Below the pieces are notes generated by a model. That model was not told where the DNA came from, made no database searches, and worked only from the letters and a program-made list of their open reading frames with translations. The position numbers and the translations under genes are program-made. 64,000 bases of DNA. Source: an uncultured Bacillota bacterium (lineage in GTDB: Bacteria > Bacillota > Clostridia > Oscillospirales > Oscillospiraceae). The stretch lies in NCBI GenBank assembly GCA_947073765.1, contig CAMTMZ010000007.1:1-64000 (forward strand), written 5' to 3'. Positions 8,809 through 18,486 of the stretch are shown piece after piece; the first letter of the stretch is position 1, and every line of letters begins with the position of its first letter.

Positions 8809-9591
8809 ATGGCGAGCACCGCTGATTTTGTCAACTACATCTGTGAGCAGCTGGAAGGACTGGGAGCTGTCCGCTCCCGGAAGATGTTCGGGGAGTACAT
8901 GGTCTATCTCAACGACAAGCCGGTGCTCATCATCTGTGATGACCGTCCCATGGTGAAGAAGCTCCCCTGCCTGGAGGAGCTTTTACGGGACCGCCCCGCT
9001 GAGCCCCCCTATGAGGGGGCCAAGGACCACTACCTCCTGGACCCGGATGACCGGGATACCCTCCGGGAGGCGGCCCGCCTGGCCGAGGAGGTCACCCCCC
9101 TGCCCAAGAAGCGGACCCCAAAGAAAAAGGAGACCGGTTCGGCGGAGGGGCCTGTGCCTTGGGATATCGCTTGGCCGCAGCAGATGAAGCCGGCCCTGTC
9201 TGACATCGGAGCCTGGGTAAACAACCCCGCCTTTGAGGAATTTCTGCGCTGGATGGAGGAGACCTATCAGGTGGAGCCCGCGGTGGAGTTCAGCAGGTGC
9301 TCCATGGACCGGGGGTGGAACGTCAAATATAGAAAGGGAAGCAGGGCCCTGTGCGCCCTCTACGTCCGCTCCGGCTGGTTCACCGCTATGGTGACTCTGG
9401 GGGCCAAGGAGGCGGCCGGATTGGAGGCCCTTCTGCCCACCTTCTCCGCCCCATTCCGCAAGCTGTATGAAAAGACCCCGCCCTTCAACGGCGGCAAGTG
9501 GCTGGTGATGGATGTAAAGAAACCGGAGCAGCTGGAGGAGGTCCGGCGGCTGATTTTGATGAAGGCCAAGCCGGCGAAAAAAGAGGCTTGA
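8809..9591 (+). CDS. TfoX N-terminal domain fused to DUF3788 protein
   Basis: Protein of 260 residues in two parts. Residues 1-90 look like a TfoX N-terminal domain (MFGEYMVYLNDKPVLIICDD). After a Lys/Pro-rich linker (about 95-115), residues 120-255 resemble DUF3788, with the conserved EFSRCSMDRGWNVKYRKG and PPFNGGKWLVMDV segments. The two domains are usually separate proteins. The function is unknown. AGGAGGAAGG precedes the ATG, and it sits between ybaK and uvrA on the same strand. Confidence 0.75.
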   Translation: MASTADFVNYICEQLEGLGAVRSRKMFGEYMVYLNDKPVLIICDDRPMVKKLPCLEELLRDRPAEPPYEGAKDHYLLDPDDRDTLREAARLAEEVTPLPKKRTPKKKETGSAEGPVPWDIAWPQQMKPALSDIGAWVNNPAFEEFLRWMEETYQVEPAVEFSRCSMDRGWNVKYRKGSRALCALYVRSGWFTAMVTLGAKEAAGLEALLPTFSAPFRKLYEKTPPFNGGKWLVMDVKKPEQLEEVRRLILMKAKPAKKEA

Positions 9592-9619
9592 CATTAAAAA
9601 ATTGTTCCGTTAGGCTGTA

Positions 9620-9661
9620 GGGGCGGCCTGCGGCCACCCGGCTGATCAGGGAGGCCGCTCC
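9620..9661. repeat. Stem-loop between the DUF3788 gene and uvrA
   Basis: GGGGCGGCCT (9620-9629) can pair with AGGCCGCTCC (9652-9661) across a 22-base loop, with one G-T pair. There is no T tract, so it is not a standard terminator. It resembles the GC-rich dispersed palindromes common between genes in Oscillospiraceae, though copy number cannot be judged here. Confidence 0.45.
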
Positions 9662-9777
9662 GCTGGCAAAATAATCCGGATTCTTTCCGGCTCAGTGGGC
9701 GTTGCCGTTCTGCTGGCGGAGATTTGGCTGTTTCTGCTTCGTCCCATTCTGCTGTGATAACAAAGGAGAACAAAACC

Positions 9778-12600
9778 ATGCACACACACATTTCCGTCAA
9801 GGGCGCGCGGGTGAACAACCTGAAAAACATCGACGTGAAAATCCCGCGGGATAAGCTGGTGGTACTCACGGGGCTGTCGGGCAGCGGAAAATCCTCCCTG
9901 GCCTTCGACACCATTTACGCCGAGGGACAGCGGCGGTATGTGGAATCACTCAGCTCCTATGCCCGAATGTTCTTGGGGCAGATGGAGAAGCCTGACGTGG
10001 ACTACATTGACGGGCTGTCCCCGGCCATTTCCATCGACCAGAAGACCACCAGCAAGAACCCCCGCTCCACTGTGGGGACAGTCACTGAAATTTACGACTA
10101 CCTCCGCCTGCTGTGGGCCAGGGTGGGTACCCCGCACTGTCCCATCTGCGGCAAGGAGATCAAGCAGCAGACCATCGACCAGATTATTGACCAGGTGCTG
10201 GCCCTGCCTGAAGCCACCCGGATCCGGGTGATGGCCCCGGTGATCCGGGGAAAGAAGGGGGAGCACGCCAAGATTTTTGAGGACGCGAGGAAGTCAGGCT
10301 ATGCCCGGGTGCGGGCGGACGGCATCGACTATGATCTGTCTGAGGAGATACGCCTGGAGAAAAATAGAAAGCACCACATTGAGGTGGTGGTGGACCGGCT
10401 GGTGATTCGGGAAGATATCGGCCGCCGGCTCACTGACAGCGTGGAAGTGGCCTCTAACCTGGCGGGAGGACTGGTGGTGATTAACGTTTTGGGGGAGGAC
10501 CGGGACATTATGTTCTCTCAGAACTACGCCTGCGAGGAGTGCGGCGTGTCCATTGAGGAGCTCTCCCCCAGAATGTTCTCCTTTAACAACCCCTTTGGAG
10601 CCTGCCCGGCCTGCACCGGGCTGGGCTCCCAGATGAAGATTGACCCGGAGCTGATCATCCCCAATAAAAACTTGTCTATTGTGGAGGGGGCGATTACTGC
10701 CTCCGGATGGAATAACATCAAATCCGACGGTATCTCTCGGATGTATTTTGACGCGCTGGCCAAGAAGTATAAGTTTAAGCTGAACACCCCGGTGAAAGAC
10801 CTGCCCGGGGAGATTATGGATGTGATTCTCCATGGCACCAACGGGGAGAAGCTCACCCTCTATTACGACCAGCCCAGGGGCAAGGGCACCTTGTATCAGC
10901 CCTTTGAGGGAATTATCAACAACCTGGAGCGCCGCTACCGGGAGACCCAGTCCGACGCGATGAAACGGGAGCTGGAGGAGTGTATGTCCCAGTGTCCATG
11001 CCCGGTGTGCAAAGGACGGCGGCTGAAAAAAGAGTCGCTGGCGGTGACGGTGGGGGGGCTGGACATTGACGCCTACTGCCGCAAGAGCGTTACCGAGGCC
11101 CTGGACTTTATGGAGCAGCTGGTGCTCAACGAGACCCAGACCATGATCGCTGCCCAGATTTTGAAGGAGATCAAAAACAGGCTGGGCTTTCTGCACTCTG
11201 TGGGACTGCAGTACCTGACCCTGTCCCGGGAGGCGGGCACCCTGTCCGGAGGGGAGAGTCAGCGCATCCGGCTGGCGACGCAGATCGGCTCCTCTCTGAT
11301 GGGGGTGCTGTATATTCTGGACGAGCCCTCCATCGGCCTGCACCAGCGGGACAACGACAAACTTCTGCAGACATTGAAGGAGCTGCGGGATTTGGGCAAC
11401 ACCCTGCTGGTGGTGGAGCACGACGAGGATACCATGCGCGCCGCCGACTATATTATTGACGTGGGACCCGGCGCAGGGGTGAACGGGGGGACCATTGTGG
11501 CCGCCGGCACTCCGGAGGAGGTGATGGACAACGCCGCTTCCATTACCGGGGACTACCTCACCGGACGGAAAAAAATTCCCGTTCCAACCCAGCGGCGGAA
11601 GGGAAGCGGGCACTACTTGAAGGTGTTCGGTGCGGAGGAGCACAACCTGCGCCGCGTGGACGTGGAGTTCCCCCTGGGAACCTTCACCTGTGTGACAGGG
11701 GTGTCCGGATCTGGAAAGTCCTCTCTGGTGAATGAGATTTTGTTCAAGAAGCTGGGAGCCGATTTAAACCGGACTAAAACCCGGGCGGGGAAGCACGAAC
11801 GAATTGAGGGAGAGGAGTTTTTGGACAAGGTCATCAACATTGATCAAAGTCCCATCGGGCGGACGCCCCGCTCAAACCCCGCTACCTATACAAATCTGTT
11901 TAGCGATATTCGGGATCTGTTTGCCTCTACCCCGGACGCCAAGAGCCGGGGTTATGGACCGGGCCGGTTTTCCTTCAATACCCGGGGCGGCCGGTGTGAG
12001 GCCTGCTCCGGGGACGGCCTGCTGAAAATTGAGATGCACTTTCTGCCGGATATTTATGTCCCCTGCGAGGTGTGCAAGGGCCGGCGGTACAACCGGGAGA
12101 CTCTGGAGGTGCGCTATAAGGGCAAGAACATCTACGAGGTGCTGGAGATGACGGTGGATGAGGCGATGCCCTTCTTTGAGAACATTCCGAAAATTTATAA
12201 CCGGCTGAATACCCTGGAGGAGGTCGGCCTGGGCTACGTGAAGCTGGGACAGCCCTCCACAGAGCTGTCCGGCGGAGAGGCCCAGCGGGTGAAGCTGGCT
12301 ACGGAGCTGAGCAAGCGCTCTACCGGTAAAACCATCTATATTCTGGACGAGCCCACCACCGGCCTCCACTCCGCCGACGTCCATAAGCTTATTGAGGTGC
12401 TTCAGCGGCTGGTGGAGGGGGGCAACACTGTGGTGGTGATTGAGCACAATTTGGATGTGATCAAGACCGCCGACCACATTATCGACTTGGGGCCCGAGGG
12501 GGGCGACGGCGGCGGGCAGATCGTCTGCGCCGGAACTCCGGAGGAGGTGGCCGCCTGTCCCGGTTCCTACACGGGGCAGTATCTGAAAAAAATGCTCTAA
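9778..12600 (+). CDS. uvrA: Excinuclease ABC subunit A
   Basis: UvrA of 940 residues, the damage-sensing ATPase of nucleotide excision repair. It has the tandem ABC layout of the family: Walker A motifs GLSGSGKSS and [12 protein letters not shown] signatures LSGGESQR and LSGGEAQR, and zinc-finger cysteine pairs (CEEC/CPAC and CEAC/CEVC). The start at ATG 9778 has AAAGGAGA 8 bases upstream; the frame is open to 9724. No LexA box was found directly before it, so SOS control would come through uvrB read-through. Confidence 0.97.
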   Translation: MHTHISVKGARVNNLKNIDVKIPRDKLVVLTGLSGSGKSSLAFDTIYAEGQRRYVESLSSYARMFLGQMEKPDVDYIDGLSPAISIDQKTTSKNPRSTVGTVTEIYDYLRLLWARVGTPHCPICGKEIKQQTIDQIIDQVLALPEATRIRVMAPVIRGKKGEHAKIFEDARKSGYARVRADGIDYDLSEEIRLEKNRKHHIEVVVDRLVIREDIGRRLTDSVEVASNLAGGLVVINVLGEDRDIMFSQNYACEECGVSIEELSPRMFSFNNPFGACPACTGLGSQMKIDPELIIPNKNLSIVEGAITASGWNNIKSDGISRMYFDALAKKYKFKLNTPVKDLPGEIMDVILHGTNGEKLTLYYDQPRGKGTLYQPFEGIINNLERRYRETQSDAMKRELEECMSQCPCPVCKGRRLKKESLAVTVGGLDIDAYCRKSVTEALDFMEQLVLNETQTMIAAQILKEIKNRLGFLHSVGLQYLTLSREAGTLSGGESQRIRLATQIGSSLMGVLYILDEPSIGLHQRDNDKLLQTLKELRDLGNTLLVVEHDEDTMRAADYIIDVGPGAGVNGGTIVAAGTPEEVMDNAASITGDYLTGRKKIPVPTQRRKGSGHYLKVFGAEEHNLRRVDVEFPLGTFTCVTGVSGSGKSSLVNEILFKKLGADLNRTKTRAGKHERIEGEEFLDKVINIDQSPIGRTPRSNPATYTNLFSDIRDLFASTPDAKSRGYGPGRFSFNTRGGRCEACSGDGLLKIEMHFLPDIYVPCEVCKGRRYNRETLEVRYKGKNIYEVLEMTVDEAMPFFENIPKIYNRLNTLEEVGLGYVKLGQPSTELSGGEAQRVKLATELSKRSTGKTIYILDEPTTGLHSADVHKLIEVLQRLVEGGNTVVVIEHNLDVIKTADHIIDLGPEGGDGGGQIVCAGTPEEVAACPGSYTGQYLKKML

Positions 12601-12689
12601 GCCCGGGCCCAGACGGCCAGGGACAGCCCCAGGCAGAGACCGCGGGAAAAGGACAGAAAATTGCCGGTTTCCAGAAGACGAAACAAGAC

Positions 12690-12785
12690 GAGGTCAATCT
12701 TTCTGCCGCAACGGTGATTTTCCTGGCTGACTGCTTCGGCGTGACCGACGACTGCCTGCTGGGGCGGAGCGGCGAAAAAAATTAG
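12690..12785 (+). pseudogene. Relic of an Xre-family regulator (C-terminal end of HTH domain)
   Basis: Between uvrA and the next gene, one frame reads LSAATVIFLADCFGVTDD followed by CLLGRSG and a stop at 12783-12785. This is the hallmark end of the Cro/CI-type helix-turn-helix domain (family pattern L-x-x-LADxFxVSxDYLLG). Nothing upstream supplies a start codon or the first helices, so it is a truncated remnant. The stop codon TAG lies in the ribosome binding site of the downstream gene. Confidence 0.6.
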
Positions 12786-12793
12786 GAGATTTT

Positions 12794-13291
12794 ATGGATT
12801 TATTTCAATGGCTGACGGCGACAACGGCGGGAAAGTGCATCTTTACCATGCTGGTGTCCATGCTCCCGGTGATTGAGCTGCGGGGCGGACTGCCCTTCGG
12901 CGTGGCCCTGGGGCTGCCCTACTATATGGCATTTCCCGCGGCGGTGATTGGCAACCTGATCCCGGCTCCTATCATCATCATTTACATCCGCCGGATTTTT
13001 GAACTGATGCGGAAACATCTGCCGTGGCTCAACTTTCTGGTGGACAAGCTGGAGCGAAAGGCCCACCTGAAAGGGAAAAAGGTGCAGAAGTACCAATATG
13101 TGGGACTGTGGCTTTTTGTGGCGATTCCCCTGCCGGGAACGGGGGCCTGGACCGCTTCCATGGCGGCGGCTTTTTTGGGGATGCGGCTGAAAAAAGCCAT
13201 GCCCGCCATAGTGATGGGGGTTCTCAGCGCGGGATGCATTATGCTGGCCCTGACCCATGTAGGAATCAACCTGTTTTCCGGGGCAATTTAG
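12794..13291 (+). CDS. COG2426 small membrane protein (small multidrug export family)
   Basis: Membrane protein of 165 residues with about four hydrophobic helices and the family's early ELRGGLPFG motif and the later IPLPGTGAW motif. Family members are annotated as putative small multidrug exporters, without firm functional proof. TTAGGAG lies 7 bases before the ATG. It follows uvrA by 190 bases and may be read with the 110-residue protein downstream. Confidence 0.8.
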   Translation: MDLFQWLTATTAGKCIFTMLVSMLPVIELRGGLPFGVALGLPYYMAFPAAVIGNLIPAPIIIIYIRRIFELMRKHLPWLNFLVDKLERKAHLKGKKVQKYQYVGLWLFVAIPLPGTGAWTASMAAAFLGMRLKKAMPAIVMGVLSAGCIMLALTHVGINLFSGAI

Positions 13292-13328
13292 CTGATTTGC
13301 GCATAGGATATCCCGGAGGTGCTGCTGT

Positions 13329-13661
13329 ATGGGTTCTCTTTGGGATGTTGTGCTGGCTGTGGTCTGTATTTTAGGGCTGACGCTGGCTGGGTGCTGGCTG
13401 TTTGGGTTGCTGCTCCGCCCACTGCCGGGGCGGGAGGCAAGGGTGGTGCTCAGCGGCCGGGGTGAAGGAGAAGGGCTGGAACAGCAGGTGCGCTGCTTTA
13501 TCTGGCTGCGGAGCCTAGGCCTGCTGCGCTGTCCCGTCGTCATCGCTGACGTGGGGCTGAGCCCCGCCGGCTGGGAGCTGGCGCTGCGGCTGACGGCCCG
13601 CTGGCCCGAGGTGATTTTGTGGCCGGCGGCGGATCTGGGAGATTATATTTCCAGAACATAA
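13329..13661 (+). CDS. Hypothetical protein with one N-terminal membrane helix
   Basis: Protein of 110 residues, not recognised. The first 27 residues form a hydrophobic helix (VVLAVVCILGLTLAGCWLFG), followed by a mixed soluble part of about 80 residues. The later segment CPVVIADVGLSPAGWELA resembles an alpha/beta fold fragment but gives no family. GGAGGTG precedes the ATG with good spacing. It lies between the COG2426 gene and recD2. Confidence 0.65.
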   Translation: MGSLWDVVLAVVCILGLTLAGCWLFGLLLRPLPGREARVVLSGRGEGEGLEQQVRCFIWLRSLGLLRCPVVIADVGLSPAGWELALRLTARWPEVILWPAADLGDYISRT

Positions 13662-13716
13662 ATGCCCCCTTGGCGGGGAGATTTTGAGATATGAAAGACA
13701 GAAGGAGGCGGTACCC

Positions 13717-15918
13717 TTGTCAGACCAGGAATTGGAGCTGCTGGAGGGCACAGTCTCCTCTGTTATTTTTCAGAATGAGGAGAATGGCTACACCATTCTC
13801 AAGCTGGACGCCAAGGGAGAAGAGGTTACGGTGGTGGGAGCCATGGCCGGGGTGGCGCCGGGGGAGTATCTGTCCGTACGGGGCCGCTGGACCAGGCATC
13901 CCACCTACGGGCCCCAGATGAAGGCGGAGGTAGTGGAACGCCGCCTACCCCAGGGGCTGAAGGAGATATTCCACTACCTGTCCTCCGGGGCGGTGAAGGG
14001 AGTGGGCAAGGCCACCGCACGGCTCATCATTGAGGAATTTGGAGAGGATGCACTCACCGTAATTGAGGAGGAGCCGGAGAAGCTGACTAAAATCAGGGGG
14101 ATTACCCGAAAGCGGGCAGTACAGATTGGGGAAATATTCCGGCAGCAGATGGGCGCCCGCCGTCTGCTGGAATTTTTAGGGGAGCATCACCTGCCTATGG
14201 AGCTGGCCGCTCTGCTCCGCCGGGCCTACGGCGACGCAGCTCTGGAGGTGGTGAGAGCGAACCCCTATCTGCTGGTGGACCGGGAGTTTGAGGTGGAATT
14301 TTCTCAGGCGGACGAGCTGGCCCTGTCGCTGGGCGTGGGGCCGGAGGACCCCCTGCGCCTGGAGGCGGGACTGCTCTTTGAGATGAGCCACAACAATTAC
14401 AGCAACGGACACACCTTTCTCCCCCGGCGCAAACTGCTGGAGGCCACGGCCGCTCTGCTGCAGGCGCCGGGGCAGCTGCTGGAGGAGGGACTGGAGACGC
14501 TGATCCGGCGGGGAGAGGTGGAGTGTGAACAGGTGGCGGGGCAGGAGGCGGTGTATCTCCCGGCTCTGTATGAGTCGGAGCGGTATATCGCCCAGCGGAT
14601 TTTGGAGATGAGCCGGGCGGAGCTGCTGCCGCCGGATGGGTTGGACAGGCTGATTGACCGAATCGAGGGGGAACAGCATATCAGCTACGCGCCCCAGCAG
14701 AGACAGGCGGTGGAGCTGGCTGCTGGACGGCAGGTGGTGCTTCTCACCGGCGGACCGGGCACAGGTAAGACCACCTGTCTGCGGGGGGTGCTGGCCCTGT
14801 TTGAACGGATGGGACTGGAGACTGCCCTGGCCGCCCCCACGGGACGGGCGGCCAAGCGGCTGGGGGAGCTGTGCTCTACCGACGCTTCCACCATCCACCG
14901 CCTGCTGGAGACCGGATTGGATCCCAGGTCGGGCAGGCTGGTGTTTACCAGAAACTCCTACGACCCCCTGAAGGCGGACGCTGTGATTGTGGATGAGACC
15001 TCTATGGTGGACGTGCCCCTGATGGCCGCACTGCTGGACGCCCTGAGAGACGACTGCCGCCTGGTGCTGGTGGGGGACCCGGATCAGTTGCCGTCGGTGG
15101 GACCAGGGGCTTTATTTGCCGACCTGATCCGCAGCCGTACAGTGCCCACCGTCCGGCTGACGGAGATTTTCCGCCAGGCCGCGCAGAGCGCCATTATCCG
15201 CAACGCCCACCTGATTAACCGGGGACAGGTTCCGGACCTGTGCCGCAATGAGGGGGATTTCTTCTGCCTGGCCCGCCGGGATCCAGAGGCGGTGCTGGAT
15301 ACCATTGTGGATCTGTGCCGCCGCCGGCTTCCGGAGCGGATGGGGATTCCCGCCGAACAGATTCAGGTGCTCTCTCCCACGCGCCGCCGGGGGACAGGCA
15401 CCCGGGCCCTGAATCAAGTGCTTCAGGCTGCCCTGAACCCGCCTCTGGAGGGAAAAGGAGAGCGCCGCTTCGGAGACTGGGTGTTCCGGGAGGGCGACCG
15501 GGTGATGCAGGTGCGCAACAACTACGACATCCTCTGGCGGGAGGAGGGGGGAGGCGACTCCGGCATGGGGATGTTCAACGGGGACATCGGCTTGATCCGC
15601 GCGATCGAGCGGGAGGTTATTACGGTGGATTTTGACGGAAAGGTGGTGGAGTACGCTCCCGACATGCTGGGGGAGCTGGAGCCCGCCTTTGCCGTGACGG
15701 TACATAAGGCCCAGGGCAGCGAGTACAGGGCGGTGATTCTGGCCGCGCTGGATGGGGCCTCCTTCCTCATGACCCGGGGGGTGCTGTACACCGCCGTTAC
15801 CCGGGCGAGAGAGCTGTTCATTGTGGTGGGCGACCCCGCCGCTGTGGCTGGGATGGTAAGCAACAACCGCCAAACCCGGAGGTACTCCGGATTGCGGGCA
15901 AGACTGACGCAGACATGA
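13717..15918 (+). CDS. recD2: RecD2-type 5'-3' DNA helicase
   Basis: Superfamily 1B helicase of 733 residues, the RecD2 form found in bacteria without RecBC partners. The N-terminal region has an OB-like part and helix-hairpin-helix repeats (SSGAVKGVGKATA, IRGITRKRA). Walker A TGGPGTGKTT, DEAD-like VDETSMVD and the final VHKAQGSEY motif are intact. The frame is open to a TTG at 13684, but AAGGAGG (13702-13708) lies 8 bases before the TTG at 13717, so this start is preferred. Confidence 0.93.
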   Translation: MSDQELELLEGTVSSVIFQNEENGYTILKLDAKGEEVTVVGAMAGVAPGEYLSVRGRWTRHPTYGPQMKAEVVERRLPQGLKEIFHYLSSGAVKGVGKATARLIIEEFGEDALTVIEEEPEKLTKIRGITRKRAVQIGEIFRQQMGARRLLEFLGEHHLPMELAALLRRAYGDAALEVVRANPYLLVDREFEVEFSQADELALSLGVGPEDPLRLEAGLLFEMSHNNYSNGHTFLPRRKLLEATAALLQAPGQLLEEGLETLIRRGEVECEQVAGQEAVYLPALYESERYIAQRILEMSRAELLPPDGLDRLIDRIEGEQHISYAPQQRQAVELAAGRQVVLLTGGPGTGKTTCLRGVLALFERMGLETALAAPTGRAAKRLGELCSTDASTIHRLLETGLDPRSGRLVFTRNSYDPLKADAVIVDETSMVDVPLMAALLDALRDDCRLVLVGDPDQLPSVGPGALFADLIRSRTVPTVRLTEIFRQAAQSAIIRNAHLINRGQVPDLCRNEGDFFCLARRDPEAVLDTIVDLCRRRLPERMGIPAEQIQVLSPTRRRGTGTRALNQVLQAALNPPLEGKGERRFGDWVFREGDRVMQVRNNYDILWREEGGGDSGMGMFNGDIGLIRAIEREVITVDFDGKVVEYAPDMLGELEPAFAVTVHKAQGSEYRAVILAALDGASFLMTRGVLYTAVTRARELFIVVGDPAAVAGMVSNNRQTRRYSGLRARLTQT

Positions 15919-15946
15919 AAACGGCCCGTCCCCTGGTGGGACGGGC
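15917..15946 (-). terminator. Intrinsic terminator between recD2 and HAD gene
   Basis: Stem 15924-15932 with 15938-15946 (GCCCGTCCC/GGGACGGGC). On the minus strand it is followed by a short T run, and it lies just past the stop of the convergent HAD gene. It may also end recD2 transcripts, though the plus-strand 3' side lacks Ts. Confidence 0.6.
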
Positions 15947-15962
15947 GCGGGGCTGCGGACAA

Positions 15963-16625
15963 TCAAAGGTACAGCCAGTCAGAGAGAGCTGGGTCGTCCC
16001 AGCGGGTGATGTAGCAGTCGGCCAGGGCCTGGAGCTGGTTCTGCTCGCCGTCGGAATTGACATCGTAGATGACGCACAGGGAAAAGCCGGCCTTTTTGGC
16101 GGTCTGAGCGGCCACTAGGATGTCCTCAAAGACGACGGTGTTCTCAGGCGTGCCGCCCAGCCGCCGGGCGGCCTCAAGATAGACGTCAGGCCGGTTTTTG
16201 CCCACCCCGACCTCCTCGCAGGAGAGGAGGAAGGAAAAGCAGTCCCGCACACCGAGACGGCGCAGGCAGAGGTCGATGAGGGCCGGGTGGGTGGAGGAGG
16301 CCACGCACAGCTGAAACCCCGCCTGCTTCATCCGCCTAAGGAGATCCGAGGCCCCCGGCTTCAGAAGAACATGGCTGCGGTAGTGCTCCTCCATCAGGGC
16401 GTTGATCTCGCTGGCGATGTCCTGAGGGGTGCCGGGAAGGCCGAACTCCCGGATGAACAGCTGGGCGGACTCCAGCATAGTCAGGGCGATGGATTCCTCT
16501 TTCAGGGCGGGGGACAGCGGAGGGATGCCGTGCTTGTTTAGATACTCGTCGGCCAGCCGGTTCCAGTAGCCCATGGAATCCACCAGGGTGCCGTCCATAT
16601 CAAAAATTGCGAATGTGTTCTTCAT
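15963..16625 (-). CDS. HAD-family hydrolase (phosphoglucomutase-like subgroup)
   Basis: HAD phosphatase of 220 residues. The catalytic motif FDMDGTLVDS gives the nucleophile Asp9 and Asp11, and the later VVFEDILVAAQTAKKAG matches motif III/IV, including the acidic Mg ligand. The cap domain (about 18-90) is helical as in beta-phosphoglucomutase and related enzymes. The usual KPxPD segment reads KNRPD. The substrate cannot be inferred. It is convergent with recD2 and divergent from cdd. Confidence 0.85.
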   Translation of the reverse strand: MKNTFAIFDMDGTLVDSMGYWNRLADEYLNKHGIPPLSPALKEESIALTMLESAQLFIREFGLPGTPQDIASEINALMEEHYRSHVLLKPGASDLLRRMKQAGFQLCVASSTHPALIDLCLRRLGVRDCFSFLLSCEEVGVGKNRPDVYLEAARRLGGTPENTVVFEDILVAAQTAKKAGFSLCVIYDVNSDGEQNQLQALADCYITRWDDPALSDWLYL

Positions 16626-16636
16626 ATTGCTTCTCC

Positions 16637-16665
16637 TTGCGCAAGAATATCAGGGGTATTATAAT
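16637..16665 (+). promoter_or_regulatory. Candidate promoter of cdd in the divergent region
   Basis: TATAAT (16660-16665) with a weak TTGCGC (16637-16642) at 17-base spacing. The sequence around it, TATTATAATA, is a palindrome, so a minus-strand -10 (16658-16663) for the HAD gene overlaps it. Confidence 0.4.
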
Positions 16666-16719
16666 AAAAAGACAAAGGATGCGCAAGACTTTTCTGATAA
16701 GATGATAAGGAGGCGGACT

Positions 16720-17115
16720 ATGACTGACCGGGAACTGGTAAAAAAAGCCTTTGAAATGCACCAATTTGCCTATGTGCCCTACTCCTGTTTTCCGGTGGGA
16801 GCGGCGATTTTAGCCAAGGACGGCCGGGTGTTTACCGGCTGCAATGTGGAAAACGCCGCCTACGGATCCACAATCTGCGCGGAGCGCACCGCCGTTTTGA
16901 AGGCAGTGAGCGAGGGCTGCCGGGAGGGCTGGGAGGCCATTGCCATCGCCGGACGAGGGGAGGACTACTGCTGGCCCTGCGGAGCCTGCCGGCAGATGCT
17001 CTATGAGTTCGCTCCCGGGATACGGGTGCTGGCCGCCCGGGGAGACGGGGAGTGTAAAATGGTCCCCCTGGCTGAGCTGCTGCCCCATGGGTTTGGGCCC
17101 AGGTCACTGCGATAA
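16720..17115 (+). CDS. cdd: Cytidine deaminase
   Basis: Homotetrameric-type cytidine deaminase of 131 residues, converting cytidine and deoxycytidine to uridine forms in pyrimidine salvage. Zinc and catalytic motifs are intact: CNVENAAYG, CAERTAV (catalytic Glu) and PCGACRQ. The ATG at 16720 has AAGGAGG 6 bases upstream; the longer open frame starting at 16573 would run into the divergent gene and is rejected. Confidence 0.95.
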   Translation: MTDRELVKKAFEMHQFAYVPYSCFPVGAAILAKDGRVFTGCNVENAAYGSTICAERTAVLKAVSEGCREGWEAIAIAGRGEDYCWPCGACRQMLYEFAPGIRVLAARGDGECKMVPLAELLPHGFGPRSLR

Positions 17116-17190
17116 AAATTTTCCAGCCGCATAAAAGACGGAAAAACGTATAAACTACCCCCGGAACCCGAAACAAGGAGGTGGTTTGAC

Positions 17191-17403
17191 GTGATGATGG
17201 ACAAAATTGCCCTGACGCTGCTGATTATCGGCGGCCTGAACTGGGGCAGCGTGGGCCTGTTTCAGTTTGATCTTGTGGCCTTTGCCTGCGGCGGGTCCGG
17301 CAGCATGATCAGCCGGGTGATCTATACCCTGGTGGGTCTGTCCGCCGTGTGGTGCGTCTCCCTGTTGTTCCGCGACCGAGACCCCGTGGAGGAGCGCCGC
17401 TGA
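17191..17403 (+). CDS. DUF378 small membrane protein
   Basis: Membrane protein of 70 residues with two hydrophobic helices and the family's GGLNWGSVGLFQFDLVA motif. Function unknown. AAGGAGG (17174-17180) is spaced 10 bases from the GTG at 17191. The two following ATG codons (17194, 17197) are possible but further away. A strong terminator follows at 17435. Confidence 0.85.
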   Translation: MMMDKIALTLLIIGGLNWGSVGLFQFDLVAFACGGSGSMISRVIYTLVGLSAVWCVSLLFRDRDPVEERR

Positions 17404-17434
17404 CCTTTGGCGAGAATTTCCACATTTGAACATG

Positions 17435-17470
17435 GAAGACCCGGAGCGGACGCTCCGGGTCTTCGTTTTT
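17435..17470 (+). terminator. Intrinsic terminator after the DUF378 gene
   Basis: A 13-bp perfect stem (17435-17447 with 17452-17464) with a GGAC loop and TTTTT at 17466-17470. It lies directly behind the stop of the convergent lplA gene, so the hairpin is probably shared. Confidence 0.92.
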
Positions 17471-18467
17471 ATCGGTTGAGGAGAATGTCCAGCAGCGCTG
17501 TGGCGGTCAGCCCGGAGAAATACCGGGAGACGTCCAGTTTCTCCAGACGGGCGGTCAAATCCTCCTCTCGCAGGGGACAACCCAGAAGGAGGCCGGCCAG
17601 CTCCTCCGGCTCCACGGCAGAGAAGAAGTCGCCAAAAAAAGAGATAGCGGCAATGCAGCCCTTCTCCAGGTGGATATGCGCTTCCACAGCGCCGCAGCCC
17701 TCCACCCGGCGGCGGCGCAGTACGTCGCAGGGTGGGGAGATGCCGTAGTTCCACTCCCAACGGTCATACCGGGCCGCTTGAATAGCCTCTACTGCCGCTA
17801 TGTCTGCCTGTGTGAGGGCGTAGGGCTGCATGGGCCGGTCCCGGGAAATTTCCTCCAGGAGGCGGGTTTTAAACTGCTCCAGAGGGATGGGGCGGGGCAT
17901 GTGGGCCCGAACTGTGGTTACCCGGGCGCGGACAGAGCGCACCCCCTTGGCCTGGACCTTCTCTGGGTCCACCCGAAGGACCTGGGCTACCGTGTTTAGA
18001 TCGGAGTCGTACAAAATGGTGCCGTGGTGCATGACCCGGCCCTCCCGGATGTACTGGGAGTTGCCGGAGAACTTCTGCCCGCCGATGGTGATGTCGTTGC
18101 GGCCGTTGACCTGAGCGTCTACCCCCATGGCCTGAAGGGCCTGAGCCACCGGGCGGCAGAATAGGCTCATATCCAGTTGATCCCCATGGGAGGCATCCTG
18201 GATGAAGGTGAAGTTCAGATTGCCCAGGTCGTGATACACCGCGCCCCCTCCGGACAGCCTGCGGACCACGGTGACTGCCCGCTCCCGAACGGCGCTCTCG
18301 TTGATCTCGGCCAGGGTATTCTGGTGCCGTCCTATGACGATGGTGTTGTGATTTTGCCAAAGCAGAAACCAGTTCTGATTTCGGGAGAGGGAGTCGAATA
18401 CATACTGCTCCAGCGCCAAATTGAAGGCGGGATTGGTGCCGGGAACGTCGATATAGGACCAGGGCAT
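17469..18467 (-). CDS. lplA: Lipoate-protein ligase A
   Basis: Enzyme of 332 residues attaching free lipoate to acceptor proteins of 2-oxoacid dehydrogenases or glycine cleavage. The lipoyl-ligase catalytic domain shows the RRLSGGGAVYHDLGNLNFT motif and the Lys-containing GGQKFSGNSQ segment. The C-terminal accessory domain follows (about 240-330). No lipoate-using enzyme lies nearby. The gene starts at ATG 18467, behind an unusual hairpin in its leader (18487-18509). Confidence 0.93.
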   Translation of the reverse strand: MPWSYIDVPGTNPAFNLALEQYVFDSLSRNQNWFLLWQNHNTIVIGRHQNTLAEINESAVRERAVTVVRRLSGGGAVYHDLGNLNFTFIQDASHGDQLDMSLFCRPVAQALQAMGVDAQVNGRNDITIGGQKFSGNSQYIREGRVMHHGTILYDSDLNTVAQVLRVDPEKVQAKGVRSVRARVTTVRAHMPRPIPLEQFKTRLLEEISRDRPMQPYALTQADIAAVEAIQAARYDRWEWNYGISPPCDVLRRRRVEGCGAVEAHIHLEKGCIAAISFFGDFFSAVEPEELAGLLLGCPLREEDLTARLEKLDVSRYFSGLTATALLDILLNR

Positions 18468-18486
18468 AGAAGAACCTCGCTTTGCC

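Noticed and set aside
10294..11643. A 449-codon open frame on the strand opposite uvrA
   Set aside because: It is a high-GC shadow of uvrA: no ribosome binding site, no family similarity and biased composition.
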